Numbered from the stretch's first letter, positions 43,506 through 53,536 are shown. The stretch is DNA of 64,000 nt from Flavobacteriales bacterium (GCA_002862785.1 PKDZ01000039.1:54198-118197), one strand, 5' to 3'. The notes: a model not told the origin generated them from the letters alone. A program made the numbers and translations.

Positions 43506-44321
43506 ATGGCGCGGACACAGACGGCTTGGCAATGGTTCCGGTGGTGGAGGCAATGGCGCCATCTGCCCGTTGTCGAGCGGGGCGGGACGTTCCAGAAGCT
43601 GTTGCGTGCCCGTCGGACGACCTCCTTGGATTGGCGTTTGGTCCGGAATTCGTTGCCCCGTCCGTCCACGGAACTCATCGAGATGCTGGATTTCGGAGCC
43701 GCGTCGGGGGAGGAGGGCGTGACCCGTCGCCTTTCCGTGGGCCAACTCGAGGGGACAGCGTCCACGGACCGGAGGAAGGCCCTTTGGCTGGCGGCCTTGG
43801 CCGAATCCGTTGAACCGAGATCGGACAAGGACCGGGTCATCCTCGAGCTGGGCACTTGTCTGGGGGCCGGTGCAGTCAGCTTTGTGCTCGGGGCTGGAGG
43901 ACGTTGCCGGTATGTCGGGCTCGAAGGGAGTCCGCAATTGGCGGCCTTGACGGGTGAACGTCTGAACAAGACGGCCCCGGAAGCCACCGTCGACCTGCGG
44001 GTGGGCCCGTTCCGTGACACCTTGCCCACATTGTTGGCGGAACAGCCGCGCTTCGACCTCGTTTTCCTCGATGGCCACCACGATGGCCGCATCCTTCTCG
44101 ATCAATGGGAACGGCTTCGGACCTCCATCCTCCCAGGGGGGTGGATGGTGGTGGATGACATCCGGTGGTCCACGGACATGCAGGCCGTATGGAACACCCT
44201 GGCCCATCAGCCTGATGTCCAGGCGGTGGACCTGTTCCGCATGGGCGCATTGCGGAATTCCGGGCCGGGACAACCGACTTCAGGCGGGCCGAGACGGATT
44301 CCATTCCCCCTGTTGGCTTGA
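43506..44321 (+). CDS. Class I SAM-dependent methyltransferase
   Basis: This is a 271-residue protein. The Rossmann-type SAM site is visible as VILELGTCLGAGAVSFVLG (motif I), YVGLEGSPQLAAL (acidic ribose contact), then FDLVFLDGHHDGRILLDQWE and GGWMVVDDIRWS. The LDGHHDG and VDDI motifs resemble O-methyltransferase family 3 or the metal-binding Methyltransf_24 family. The substrate is unknown. The first 90 residues are basic and Trp/Arg-rich. I prefer the ATG 9 nt after the ORF-track TTG. gpmI follows with its own promoter. Confidence 0.82.
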   Translation: MARTQTAWQWFRWWRQWRHLPVVERGGTFQKLLRARRTTSLDWRLVRNSLPRPSTELIEMLDFGAASGEEGVTRRLSVGQLEGTASTDRRKALWLAALAESVEPRSDKDRVILELGTCLGAGAVSFVLGAGGRCRYVGLEGSPQLAALTGERLNKTAPEATVDLRVGPFRDTLPTLLAEQPRFDLVFLDGHHDGRILLDQWERLRTSILPGGWMVVDDIRWSTDMQAVWNTLAHQPDVQAVDLFRMGALRNSGPGQPTSGGPRRIPFPLLA

Positions 44322-44356
44322 GGAAGAAAATCGGCTGTGGCGAGGCAAATCGGGGA

Positions 44357-44364
44357 TACCTTCG
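44357..44364 (+). promoter_or_regulatory. -7 element immediately before gpmI start
   Basis: TACCTTCG ends 7 nt before the ATG at 44372, supporting this start over the ORF-track start 54 nt upstream and predicting a nearly leaderless mRNA. Confidence 0.6.
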
Positions 44365-44371
44365 CGCCCCG

Positions 44372-45880
44372 ATGACCAACAAGACCGCCCTCATCATCCT
44401 CGACGGCTGGGGAATCGGCCGCCCCGACGGCAACAACGCCGTGCATGTGGCCTCCACACCCTGTTTCGACCGCCTGCTGGCGGACCACCCCCACGCCACG
44501 CTCACCACGCACGGTGAGGACGTCGGCCTTCCCGCAGGGCAGATGGGCAACAGTGAAGTGGGTCACCTCAACATCGGGGCCGGCCGCGTTGTCTATCAGG
44601 ACCTGCTCCGCATCAACCGGGCCGTCGCGGACGGGTCCATCGCCACCGAGCCGGTGCTCCAGGAGGCGCTGTCGGCCGCCAAGGAGGAGGGCCGACGGCT
44701 CCATTTCATGGGGTTGGTGAGCCGGGGGGGCGTCCACAGCCAGCAGGACCACCTGCACGCCCTGCTGCGCATCGCCGCCGATGCCGAGGTGCCTGACGTG
44801 GTGGTCCACGCCTTCACCGATGGTCGGGATACGGCGCCCAAGCTCGGCGCGGGATACCTCGAGGAACTCGAGGCCGTTTGTGCCGAAACCGGTGCTGGAC
44901 TCGCCACCGTCTGCGGCCGGTACTGGGCGATGGACCGGGACAAGCGCTGGGAGCGCATCGCCAAGGCTTATGACCTTTTGGTTCACGGGCAGGGGAACGC
45001 CTTTCCGGATGCGGCAACGGCCATGGCCGCCGCCTATGCCGCGGAAGTCACCGATGAGTTCGTGGAGCCTGCGATCCTCGAGGGAGTGGACGGCCGGATT
45101 CGTCCGGGGGATGTGGTGTTCTGCTTCAATTTCCGCACCGACCGGTGCCGGCAGATCACCACGGCCTTGACCCAGCAGGATTTTCCGGACCACTCCATGG
45201 CGACGTTGGATGTGCACTACGTCACGATGACCAACTACGACGAGCGGTTCGAGGGCGTGGAGGTGCTCTACGACAAGCCCAACCTGCCGATGACGATGGG
45301 CGAGGTGGTCAGCGCGGCCGGCGGCACCCAGCTCCGGCTGGCCGAAACCGAGAAGTACCCGCACGTCACCTTCTTCTTCAGCGGCGGCCGGGAGGCCGAA
45401 TTCGAGGGAGAGCAGCGCGCCGTGGCGCCTTCGCCCAAGGTGGCGACCTATGACCTGCAGCCGACGATGAGCGCGGCAGGCGTGGCCGATGCCGCCATCG
45501 GGGCCGTGGGGTCTGCAGCCCCTCCGGATTTTGTCTGCTTGAACTTCGCCAACCCGGACATGGTGGGACACACCGGCGTCTTCGAGGCGGTGGTGGCCGC
45601 CTGCGAGGAGACGGACCGCCAACTCCAGCGTGTCATGGAGGCCGGGCTGAAGGCCAGGTATTCCTTCTTGGTCATCGCCGACCACGGCAATGCGGAGTTG
45701 GCCCGCAACCCGGATGGGACGCCGCATACGGCGCACACGACGAATCTCGTTCCGGTCGTGGCGGTGGCCGAGGGCGTGGAGGCCGTGCGCGATGGCATCC
45801 TCGCGGATGTGGCGCCCACCTTGCTTCGGCTCATGGGCTTGGAGGCACCGCAGGAAATGACGGGAACCGCCCTCGTCTGA
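44372..45880 (+). CDS. gpmI: 2,3-bisphosphoglycerate-independent phosphoglycerate mutase
   Basis: GpmI interconverts 3- and 2-phosphoglycerate in glycolysis with two Mn ions and a phosphoserine intermediate. It has 502 residues, the usual length. Seen are LIILDGWGIGRPDGNNAV (metal site), the catalytic serine in AGQMGNSEVGHLNIGAG, VVHAFTDGRDT, CFNFRTDRCRQIT and the C-terminal metal site IADHGNAELARNPDG. It stands alone, converging on the next gene with 21 bp between the stops. Confidence 0.97.
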   Translation: MTNKTALIILDGWGIGRPDGNNAVHVASTPCFDRLLADHPHATLTTHGEDVGLPAGQMGNSEVGHLNIGAGRVVYQDLLRINRAVADGSIATEPVLQEALSAAKEEGRRLHFMGLVSRGGVHSQQDHLHALLRIAADAEVPDVVVHAFTDGRDTAPKLGAGYLEELEAVCAETGAGLATVCGRYWAMDRDKRWERIAKAYDLLVHGQGNAFPDAATAMAAAYAAEVTDEFVEPAILEGVDGRIRPGDVVFCFNFRTDRCRQITTALTQQDFPDHSMATLDVHYVTMTNYDERFEGVEVLYDKPNLPMTMGEVVSAAGGTQLRLAETEKYPHVTFFFSGGREAEFEGEQRAVAPSPKVATYDLQPTMSAAGVADAAIGAVGSAAPPDFVCLNFANPDMVGHTGVFEAVVAACEETDRQLQRVMEAGLKARYSFLVIADHGNAELARNPDGTPHTAHTTNLVPVVAVAEGVEAVRDGILADVAPTLLRLMGLEAPQEMTGTALV

Positions 45881-45901
45881 GGGCCAGGTTCCGGAAGGGC
45901 A

Positions 45902-48118
45902 TCACTGACGCTCGCGAAGGATCTGGACCGATCCCGTGAAGCGCTGACCGTCGCTCCGGTCAAACTGATAGTAGTACGTCCCGTCCGGGCAGCCTTCGCC
46001 GTCCCATTGGCCGGTGTAGTCTGTGCTGGAGTACACCTCGTTGCCCCAGCGGTTGGTGATGCGCAGGTCGCTACCCGCATAGCACTCGAGGCACTGGATC
46101 TGGAACTCGTCGTTCTTGTTGTCCCCGTTGGGGGTGAAGACGTTGGGAATGATCATCTCGCAGATGTCCACGTCCACCGTGGCCTGATCGCTCAACCCGC
46201 ACTCGTCCGTGACCACCACGATGGTCGTGGTGAGGACATCACCGACGTACATGCTGCCGGTTTCGTTGGTGAACACCACATTGGAGCCGTACTCCGTTCC
46301 TGGACCGTTGGCGGCGGTCAGGGGCGTACCGTCCTCGTCGGTGAAGGTGTAGCTCTGCGTGCCCCCCTCGATGCCGAGCACGGCGGATTCACCAGGGCAC
46401 AGATCGATGTCGTACGCCACCACCGGGTCGAAGGTGGGCACGAGGACGGTCCACATGGCCTCGTCGGTTTGGCCGCAGGCATCTTCCGCATCGACCGTGA
46501 AAGTCTCGTTGGTGCTCGGGCTCACGTTGGCGTTGCTACCGGTGGCATTGTCCACATTGGAGGACCATGACCAGGTGACGGTGCCCGTACCGGAAAGGAC
46601 CTCGGTGCCCAGTTGGACGGGGTCTCCAGGACAATAGGGTTCGTCGAGCTGGACAATCTGCACCTCGAGTTCAGCGGGCGGAACCAAATCGACCGGCAGG
46701 ACCAGCGAGTCGCCACAGACATCCGTTACGGTCAGCGTGATGGTCGTCGGTTCCGGATCCTCGTATTCGATGGTGGCCGTGCTGTCCCCCGTGCTCCAGC
46801 CGAAGACGAACGGGGCATAGCCTTGCGTGACGAGGGCGGAGACCTCCACGGGAGGGCACAGGGCCACCTCGTCGGGAACCTGGACCAGCAGTGGGTCCGG
46901 GTCCTGGATGACGAGGGTGGCCGAAGCCAGGGTGGTGTCCCCGCACAGGTTGATGTAGAGGTACTCGAGCGTGACCGTTTCAGGTCCTTCCGCGAGGTTG
47001 TCGTCGACGACAATCAGAGGAATGAGCAGCTCGCTGACGCCGGCCTCCATGACCAACGAGGTGTCGATGGGCTCGAAGTCGATGCCGGACTGGGCCGTGC
47101 CGTACACCGTCACCTCCAGTGTGTCAGCGAAGTCCGCAAGGGGGCGGATGACGTTGAATCCCGCCTCGTTGCATCCTTCCACCACGACTGAATCGCCCAA
47201 GAAGACAGGAGCGCCCCCGATGCTGGCGGATGCTTCGATGCTGGCACTGTTCGAGGAGAAGCTGCCGCCCTCGAGGAACACCGCGCTGTCGAAGGCCGTG
47301 TCTCCAGCGTCAGCGATGGCAATCTTGATGTGGTAGGTCTGACCGCACTGGATTTGGGCAGCCGCAGTCAAAATGACCGTGAATCCGTCGAACTGGACCG
47401 AGGTGGGGTCACTGTTTCCGTCGTTGTCGACGTAGTAGTCGGTGTTGAGGTTCCACTGCTCGGAGACTTGGTTGCAGTTGGAGGCGGTTCCAGCGAACCC
47501 GGGCTGTCCATTGTTCACGGAATTGATCGTCACCGGGATGGACTCCCCCGCCAAGACGGGGTTGGGGATGGTGGCCAGGTTGATGGCGTTGTCCGCATAC
47601 GGACCCACGATGCCCGGGCCGGAGAGGAAGAACCCAAAGGCGTCGTTGACCGAGCCGCAGACGTATTCGTTGTACTCCTCGGAAGCGAAGATGTAATTGA
47701 AAATCAGCGAGTCACCGGAAGGGACAAAGTCGAATTCGAGGATGGCCGCATCGTTCGTGTTGAAGGTGCTCAGCGCCGTCAGGTCGGGGTCTCCCGCTCC
47801 GAAATTGCCGCCGCCGAGTGCAGCGCCGCCGGCATCATTGGGGCCGATGGCCACGTCGATGTCGCCCGTGGCTAACATGATGCCGTCGAGGATGGCGATG
47901 TTGGTGGCGTTGGCATCGAAGCTGCCGATTTGGTTCAGGTCACCGCTGAAGGTGATGTTGCTGACCTCCACACCCTCGCCGAGCAGGTAGTCGAGCAGGG
48001 CTTCCTCCGGGGTGACGGTGTTGTCCGTGACAAGCTGGGCGCCCGCTCCGGCGGCCGCCAGCAACAGGGGAAGGAGACAGAGCGCCTTGGTGGTGTTCAG
48101 AATCCGATTGTTGAGCAT
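45902..48118 (-). CDS. Secreted T9SS type B cargo protein with choice-of-anchor L domain
   Basis: This is a 738-residue exported protein (signal peptide ending near GAGAQ). The N-terminal about 270 residues match the choice-of-anchor L type (LDGIMLATGDIDVAIGPND, FNYIFASEEYNEYVCGSVND, DAFGFFLSGPG). Ig/PKD-like beta domains follow. The last about 85 residues are the gliding-motility-associated type B sorting domain (IIPNVFTPNGDNKNDEFQI, ITNRWGNEVYSS, CPDGTYYYQFDR). It should be exported by the T9SS encoded in this window and may sit on the surface as an adhesin. It diverges from the LolD-like gene across 55 bp that contain ATTTAAAT. Confidence 0.9.
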   Translation of the reverse strand: MLNNRILNTTKALCLLPLLLAAAGAGAQLVTDNTVTPEEALLDYLLGEGVEVSNITFSGDLNQIGSFDANATNIAILDGIMLATGDIDVAIGPNDAGGAALGGGNFGAGDPDLTALSTFNTNDAAILEFDFVPSGDSLIFNYIFASEEYNEYVCGSVNDAFGFFLSGPGIVGPYADNAINLATIPNPVLAGESIPVTINSVNNGQPGFAGTASNCNQVSEQWNLNTDYYVDNDGNSDPTSVQFDGFTVILTAAAQIQCGQTYHIKIAIADAGDTAFDSAVFLEGGSFSSNSASIEASASIGGAPVFLGDSVVVEGCNEAGFNVIRPLADFADTLEVTVYGTAQSGIDFEPIDTSLVMEAGVSELLIPLIVVDDNLAEGPETVTLEYLYINLCGDTTLASATLVIQDPDPLLVQVPDEVALCPPVEVSALVTQGYAPFVFGWSTGDSTATIEYEDPEPTTITLTVTDVCGDSLVLPVDLVPPAELEVQIVQLDEPYCPGDPVQLGTEVLSGTGTVTWSWSSNVDNATGSNANVSPSTNETFTVDAEDACGQTDEAMWTVLVPTFDPVVAYDIDLCPGESAVLGIEGGTQSYTFTDEDGTPLTAANGPGTEYGSNVVFTNETGSMYVGDVLTTTIVVVTDECGLSDQATVDVDICEMIIPNVFTPNGDNKNDEFQIQCLECYAGSDLRITNRWGNEVYSSTDYTGQWDGEGCPDGTYYYQFDRSDGQRFTGSVQILRERQ

Positions 48119-48173
48119 GGTGGGACCCGGAATTTAAATCAAGGACGCGCAGGGAGCGGATTAACTTGCACTC

Positions 48174-48872
48174 ATGCCAACGTTGATACAGGTGGATGAT
48201 GTGTGGAAGACCTATCAGGTCGGCCAGCAGGAAGTGCACGCTCTGCGGGGGTTGTCGGTCGACATCGGGCAGGGGGAGTACACCGCATTGATGGGGCCTT
48301 CGGGTTCTGGTAAGTCAACGCTGATGAACATGCTGGGTTGCTTGGACACCCCGACATCGGGACGCTACCGCCTCGCGGGAGAGGATGTGGGCACCCTCGA
48401 TGATGATGCCTTGGCCGACATCCGGAACCGGCGGATCGGCTTCGTCTTCCAGACGTTCAATCTGATGCCGCGTTACACCGCCCTCGAGAATGTGGCCCTG
48501 CCTCTGGTGTATGCTGGAGCGTCCCGCACGGATCGGGAAGCCCGTGCCCGGGAGGTCCTCGAACAAGTCGGGCTCGCCGACCGCATGGACCACCGGCCCA
48601 ACGAACTGTCCGGTGGGCAGCGGCAACGCGTGGCGGTGGCCCGTGCGCTCGTCAACCGGCCAGACCTCCTTCTCGCGGACGAACCCACGGGAAACCTCGA
48701 CACCAAAACCTCGCTGGAAATCATGGCGCTTTTCGGCGAGATCCACGCAGCGGGGAACACCGTCGTGCTGGTCACCCACGAAGAGGACATCGCGGCCTAT
48801 GCCCACCGGGTCGTCCGGCTCCGAGACGGCGTGGTGTCCGCCGACGAAATGAAGGCGCCGAATCCGGCCTGA
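48174..48872 (+). CDS. LolD/MacB-family ABC transporter ATP-binding protein
   Basis: This is a 232-residue cytosolic ATPase with Walker [17 protein letters not shown]-loop [22 protein letters not shown], signature [16 protein letters not shown], Walker [13 protein letters not shown] and the His switch LVTHEED. The [17 protein letters not shown] pattern is typical of the LolD/MacB/FtsE group, which drives lipoprotein release or efflux with a MacB-type permease. No permease gene is in the window. A TTAACTTG sequence 5 nt before the ATG resembles the -7 element. asnS starts 20 nt downstream. Confidence 0.9.
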   Translation: MPTLIQVDDVWKTYQVGQQEVHALRGLSVDIGQGEYTALMGPSGSGKSTLMNMLGCLDTPTSGRYRLAGEDVGTLDDDALADIRNRRIGFVFQTFNLMPRYTALENVALPLVYAGASRTDREARAREVLEQVGLADRMDHRPNELSGGQRQRVAVARALVNRPDLLLADEPTGNLDTKTSLEIMALFGEIHAAGNTVVLVTHEEDIAAYAHRVVRLRDGVVSADEMKAPNPA

Positions 48873-48879
48873 ATCGCCG

Positions 48880-48887
48880 CATCTTTG
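48880..48887 (+). promoter_or_regulatory. Possible -7 element before asnS
   Basis: CATCTTTG (TAnnTTTG with C for T) ends 5 nt before the GTG start codon of asnS. The same octamer occurs upstream of porU (21675-21682). Confidence 0.4.
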
Positions 48888-48892
48888 CCGCC

Positions 48893-50323
48893 GTGAAGAG
48901 ACACGCCATTTCCGAATTGCTCGACACGGCACTCGTCGGGCAGAATGTCACCGTATGCGGCTGGGTGCGCACCTTCCGCAACAACCAGTTCCTCTCCGTC
49001 AATGACGGATCCTGTCTGGGCAATCTGCAGCTCGTTCTCAATCGCGAGGGCACCGAGGAGGCTTTGCTCAAGCGGCTCACCACCGGTGCGGCCATTCGGG
49101 CTGAGGGCACCCTCGTGGAGAGCCAGGGGGCCGGCCAGGCCACAGAAGTGGACGTGACCCGCATCGAAGTGCTCGGCGACGCCGACCCCGAGTTGTACCC
49201 CATCCAGATGAAGCGCCACACCATGGAGTTCCTCCGTGAGAAGGCCCACCTGCGCTTCCGGACCAGCACGTTCAACGCCGTCTTCCGCCTTCGCCACGGC
49301 CTGCAGTATGCCATCCACGAGTACTTCGACCAGGCTGGTTTTTACATGCTCCACACCCCCATCATCACCGGCAGCGACGCAGAGGGAGCGGGCGAGATGT
49401 TCCAGGTGACCACCCTCAACCTGGATGAGGTGCCGAAGACCGAAGACGGCGCGGTCGACCATGCGGCCGACTTCTTTGGAAAGCCCTCCAACCTCACGGT
49501 TAGCGGCCAGCTGGAGGCTGAGCTTGGCGCCATGGCGCTCGGCAAGGTTTACACGTTTGGACCCACGTTCCGCGCGGAAAACAGCAACACCTCCCGGCAC
49601 CTCGCCGAGTTCTGGATGATCGAGCCCGAGGTGGCGTTCAACGACCTCACGGACAACATGGATTTGGCCGAGGATTGCCTCCGTTTCGTCCTCACCAAGG
49701 TTCTCGAGCGCTTCCCGGCCGAACTGGAGTTCCTCGCCAAGCGCGAGGCGGACATCGAAAAGCAGCTTCCCGCCGACCAGCGCAACGAAATGGGCCTCAT
49801 CGAGCGTCTCCGCTTCGTCACCGAGAACCCCTTCGTCCGCATCACCTACACAGAGGCCATTGACTTGCTCCGCAACTCCAAGCCGTTCAAGAAAAAGAAG
49901 TTCAAGTACCCCGTGGAATGGGGCATTGACCTCCAGAGTGAGCACGAGCGTTGGTTGGTCGAGAAGAAGTTCAAGCAGCCCGTGATTTTGACCGATTACC
50001 CGGCGGAGATCAAGGCCTTCTACATGCGGGCCAACGACGACGGCAAGACGGTTGCGGCCATGGACGTGCTGGTTCCCGGGATCGGCGAGCTCGTCGGCGG
50101 CAGCCAGCGGGAGGAGCGGTTGGATGTGCTCAAGAAGAAGTGCGCCGACTTTGACATTCCAGAGGACCACGTGTGGTGGTACCTCGACACCCGCCGGTTC
50201 GGAACCGCACCGCACGCCGGCTTTGGCATGGGATTTGAAAGGTTGGTCATGTTCGCCACCGGCATGACGAACATCCGCGATGTGATTCCGTTCCCGCGGA
50301 CACCCCAGAACGCGGAGTTCTGA
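48893..50323 (+). CDS. asnS: Asparaginyl-tRNA synthetase
   Basis: This class IIb synthetase charges tRNA-Asn. It has 476 residues starting at GTG (MKRHAISELLDTAL). The N-terminal OB anticodon-binding domain (VCGWVRTFRNNQFLSVNDG) is followed by the catalytic core with HTPIITGSDAEGAGEMFQV, motif 2 FGPTFRAENSNTSRHLAEFWMIEPE and motif 3 GFGMGFERLVMFATGMTNIRD. It lies between the LolD-like gene and rpoN on the same strand. Confidence 0.97.
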   Translation: MKRHAISELLDTALVGQNVTVCGWVRTFRNNQFLSVNDGSCLGNLQLVLNREGTEEALLKRLTTGAAIRAEGTLVESQGAGQATEVDVTRIEVLGDADPELYPIQMKRHTMEFLREKAHLRFRTSTFNAVFRLRHGLQYAIHEYFDQAGFYMLHTPIITGSDAEGAGEMFQVTTLNLDEVPKTEDGAVDHAADFFGKPSNLTVSGQLEAELGAMALGKVYTFGPTFRAENSNTSRHLAEFWMIEPEVAFNDLTDNMDLAEDCLRFVLTKVLERFPAELEFLAKREADIEKQLPADQRNEMGLIERLRFVTENPFVRITYTEAIDLLRNSKPFKKKKFKYPVEWGIDLQSEHERWLVEKKFKQPVILTDYPAEIKAFYMRANDDGKTVAAMDVLVPGIGELVGGSQREERLDVLKKKCADFDIPEDHVWWYLDTRRFGTAPHAGFGMGFERLVMFATGMTNIRDVIPFPRTPQNAEF

Positions 50324-50359
50324 ATGGGATGCGGTGGCATCACTGCATTAAATTCAACC

Positions 50360-51808
50360 ATGCTCAAGCAAAGCCTCCAGCAGAAACTCCAGCAGAAGCT
50401 GAGCCCCCAGCAGATTCAGCTGATGAAGCTGCTGCAGGTGCCCACGCTGGAGTTGGAGGCGCGCATCAAGGAAGAACTGGAGGCCAACCCGGCCCTCGAG
50501 GAAGGCCGGGAGGAGGACGAGGAGTTTGATCGGGCGGACGGACTGGATGATGACCGGGGTGAGACCCGGGATGATTTCGACTTCGACGCCTATCTAGACG
50601 ATCCTACGCCGAGTTACCGCTACGCCGTCAACAACCATGGCGAGGACGAGGACCGGGACCTGCCCTTCGGGGCCGGAGAGACCTTTGCAGAGCGGCTCAC
50701 GGCGCAGGTCGGGCTTCGCCCGGTGAGCGATCGCCAGCGCCTGCTCGCCTCGTTTCTCATCGGCAACTTGGATGAGGCGGGATACCTGCGTCGGGACCTG
50801 TATTCCATCACTTCTGACCTGGCCTTCGGGCAGGGCATCGAGGTGGAGGAGGAGGAGCTCGAGGCCGTCCTCGGCATCGTCCAGCAGCTGGATCCTGCCG
50901 GAGTCGGCGCACGGGATTTACAGGAGTGCCTGCTGCTCCAGCTCGACCGCAAGCTTGAGTCGGCGCCCGAGGATGGGCCGCTTCGGCTGGCCCACCAGAT
51001 GTTGTCCGAGCAGTTCGATGCCTTCACCAAGAAGCACTACGACAAGTTGATCAGCCGCCTCGAGGTCGAGGAGGACATGCTCAAGGCCGCCATCGAAGAG
51101 GTCACGCGGCTCAACCCCAAGCCCGGCAATTCCGGGTCGGATTCTTCCCGGCCCATCCAGGCGGTGGTGCCGGATTTCCAAGTTTCCGTGGAGGGGGATG
51201 CCCTGCGCCTTCAAATCAATGGACGCAACGCTCCGGAGCTCCGCGTCTCTCACGACTACCGCGAGATGATGGCCGGGTACGCGGCCGCCAGGAAGCCGGA
51301 CCGGGCCCAGAAGGAAGCCATCACCTTCGTCAAGCGCAAGGTCGATGCGGCCAAGTGGTTCATCGATGCCATCAACCAGCGCCGGAACACGCTCAAGATC
51401 ACGATGGAGGCCATCATGGAGCATCAGGAGGCCTACTTCCTGACCGGGGATGAGACCGAGCTGAAGCCCATGATCCTGAAGGACATCGCCGAGCGCATCC
51501 GCATGGACATCAGCACGGTGTCTCGGGTGGCCAACTCGAAGTATGTCCAGACCCCCTACGGCACCTTCCTGCTCAAGACGCTCTTCAGCGAATCCCTGTC
51601 CACCGACAGCGGAGAGGAGGTGTCGACCCGGGAGGTCAAGAAGATCCTCGAGGAGGCCGTGGGCGAGGAGGACAAACGCAAGCCGCTCAGCGATGAAAAG
51701 CTGATGAAGGTGCTGCAGGACAAGGGCTACCAGATCGCCCGGCGGACCGTGGCCAAGTACAGGGAGCAGCTCGGCATTCCGGTCGCGCGCCTGAGGAAAG
51801 AACTCTGA
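50360..51808 (+). CDS. rpoN: RNA polymerase sigma-54 factor
   Basis: Sigma-54 directs RNA polymerase to -24/-12 promoters that need an AAA+ activator. The 482-residue protein starts at the ATG giving MLKQSLQQKLQQKLSPQQIQ. The Gln-rich region I (activator-interacting, LMKLLQVPTLELEARIKEEL) is followed by an acidic region II (DDDRGETRDDFDFDAYLDD-like), the core-binding domain (LDPAGVGARDLQECL), the HTH (DISTVSRVANSKYVQTPYG) and the RpoN box ARRTVAKYREQLGIP. TAAATTCA ends 3 nt before the ATG. No activator gene is nearby. The stop overlaps the next start (TGATG). Confidence 0.97.
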   Translation: MLKQSLQQKLQQKLSPQQIQLMKLLQVPTLELEARIKEELEANPALEEGREEDEEFDRADGLDDDRGETRDDFDFDAYLDDPTPSYRYAVNNHGEDEDRDLPFGAGETFAERLTAQVGLRPVSDRQRLLASFLIGNLDEAGYLRRDLYSITSDLAFGQGIEVEEEELEAVLGIVQQLDPAGVGARDLQECLLLQLDRKLESAPEDGPLRLAHQMLSEQFDAFTKKHYDKLISRLEVEEDMLKAAIEEVTRLNPKPGNSGSDSSRPIQAVVPDFQVSVEGDALRLQINGRNAPELRVSHDYREMMAGYAAARKPDRAQKEAITFVKRKVDAAKWFIDAINQRRNTLKITMEAIMEHQEAYFLTGDETELKPMILKDIAERIRMDISTVSRVANSKYVQTPYGTFLLKTLFSESLSTDSGEEVSTREVKKILEEAVGEEDKRKPLSDEKLMKVLQDKGYQIARRTVAKYREQLGIPVARLRKEL

Positions 51809-52422
51809 TGCGGGCGCTGGCGGTTCTGGTCTCGTACGTGTTCCATCCCCTGTGGACGCCCCTCATCGTGCTGGGCCTGTTGTGGACGGTCGATCCTTGG
51901 CTTCGCATGCAGCCCGCGGTCATGACCTATGTGGCCTCCGTGATGCTCATCAATGCCGTCGCGCCGGCCGTGTCCCTCTACGCATTGCATCGCCGGGGTG
52001 TGCTCGGCGACCTCGAGGTGTCCGACCGGTCCGAGCGCACCTTGCCCTTCCTGATTGTGCTCTTCTATCAGGCCCTCGGTTGGTTCGCCCTGACCCGGCC
52101 CGGGGTCTACCTTCCGCGAGAACTGCTCGGCCTTGTCGTGGCCATGATGGCCGCACTGGTGTTGGCTCTGCTTCTGAATCGACACATCAAACTCAGCATG
52201 CACCTCATGGCCAACGGCGGGGGCTTCGGCGCCATATGGGCCTTCAATCAGCTCCACGGTTTGGGCCTCGAGGCCTGGTTGCCAATGGGGTTCCTGCTGG
52301 CCGGCATCGTCGGGTGGTCCCGCATGGTGATGGGGGTGCACACCCCACGCGAATTGGCCCTCGGCTTCCTTGTGGGCTTTGCGATGATGCGGGCGGTCGT
52401 GGAGTCCGGTTGGTCTCCCTGA
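51808..52422 (+). CDS. PAP2-like membrane protein
   Basis: This is a 204-residue inner-membrane protein with about 6 hydrophobic segments. The C-terminal part resembles PAP2 lipid phosphatases: LSMHLMANGGG stands in place of PSGH, and GWSRMVMGVHTPRELALGF gives the SR-x5-H motif. The first motif is weak (DRSERTLPF), so catalytic activity on isoprenyl or phosphatidyl phosphates is possible but not assured. The start shares a base with the rpoN stop. The stop is 3 bp from the convergent galE stop. Confidence 0.72.
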   Translation: MRALAVLVSYVFHPLWTPLIVLGLLWTVDPWLRMQPAVMTYVASVMLINAVAPAVSLYALHRRGVLGDLEVSDRSERTLPFLIVLFYQALGWFALTRPGVYLPRELLGLVVAMMAALVLALLLNRHIKLSMHLMANGGGFGAIWAFNQLHGLGLEAWLPMGFLLAGIVGWSRMVMGVHTPRELALGFLVGFAMMRAVVESGWSP

Positions 52423-52425
52423 CTG

Positions 52426-53463
52426 TCACTCCTTTTGTCCAAGACGCTGCTGCCAACGCCAGGCGTCTTCCAGGCAGGTCTCGAGAGACCGTTTGGTCAC
52501 CCATTCCAGTTCCCGGGCGGCCTTGGTGGGGTCGGCATAAATGGCCGTCACGTCTCCGGATCTTCGGGGTCCCATCCGATGCGGCACGTCGAGGCCGGTA
52601 GCGGCAGTGAAGGCGGCAATCACCTCCTTCACGCTGGCGCCTCGACCGGTCCCGAGGTTGAACGTCTCGAGTCGGCCTTCATTTCTTTCGAGCCAGCGCA
52701 GGGCCGACACGTGGGCCGCGGCCAAATCACAGACGTGGAGGTAGTCTCGAATGCAAGTGCCGTCCGGCGTGGGATAGTCATCTCCGAAGACCGTGAGGGG
52801 ACCGCGCAACCCGGCCACCGCTTGGGTCAGGAAGGGCACGAGGTTGGCTGGAGGGCCGAGGGGCAGCTCACCGATCTCCGCGCTGGGGTGGGCGCCAATG
52901 GGGTTGAAGTACCGGAGCAAAGCGACCCCGAAGTCGCCATCCGCCGCTTGGTGGGCGTGGTGGAGCAGGGTTTCGCAGGCCTGTTTGGTGAAGCCGTAGG
53001 GGGAGGCAGCAGGCAAAATGGGGGCTGACTCGGAAACGGGCAGGAACTCAGCTTCCCCATAGACGGTGCAGGAGGAGCTGAAGACCAGGTGCCGGACCCC
53101 GTGTTGTCGGAGCAGGGCAGTCAAGCGGGCTGTGCCGCCGATGTTGTTGTCGACATACTTCTCCGGCTGCTCAACGCTTTCCCCAACGGCCTTGTCGGCG
53201 GCAAAATGGATCGCTCCATGCACAGGCTGGTTGAAGACAGGGGCCATCGCCGCCGCATCTCCACAATCGACACAGTGCCATTCAATTTCTCTGCCCACAA
53301 TGCGCCGAATGCCCGCCACGGCCTCTTCGCGGCTGTTCCTGAGGTCGTCCACCAAGACGGGTTCGTAGCCGGCTTCGACCAAGGCAACGGCCGTGTGGGA
53401 GCCGATGAATCCGGCACCTCCGGTTACCACGATGCGCCTGCGTTTCTGCGAGCGGTCGGTCAT
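52426..53463 (-). CDS. galE: UDP-glucose 4-epimerase
   Basis: GalE interconverts UDP-glucose and UDP-galactose (or the N-acetyl forms) with bound NAD, feeding LPS and polysaccharide synthesis. The start ATG (MTDRSQKRRR) gives 345 residues. Seen are VVTGGAGFIGSHTAVAL (NAD fold), FSSSCTVYGEAEFLPVSE with catalytic Ser, YGFTKQ with Tyr-x3-Lys, LRYFNPIGAHPSAEIGE and RDYLHVCDLAAAHV. The ORF-track start 25 residues upstream is rejected as a non-conserved extension. Confidence 0.95.
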   Translation of the reverse strand: MTDRSQKRRRIVVTGGAGFIGSHTAVALVEAGYEPVLVDDLRNSREEAVAGIRRIVGREIEWHCVDCGDAAAMAPVFNQPVHGAIHFAADKAVGESVEQPEKYVDNNIGGTARLTALLRQHGVRHLVFSSSCTVYGEAEFLPVSESAPILPAASPYGFTKQACETLLHHAHQAADGDFGVALLRYFNPIGAHPSAEIGELPLGPPANLVPFLTQAVAGLRGPLTVFGDDYPTPDGTCIRDYLHVCDLAAAHVSALRWLERNEGRLETFNLGTGRGASVKEVIAAFTAATGLDVPHRMGPRRSGDVTAIYADPTKAARELEWVTKRSLETCLEDAWRWQQRLGQKE

Positions 53464-53536
53464 GCTGCAATATCGGTAACCTTTCCCCCGCATTTCCCGT
53501 AGAGTGCGTGTCGGATTCCATTCCGTCGATTCACGC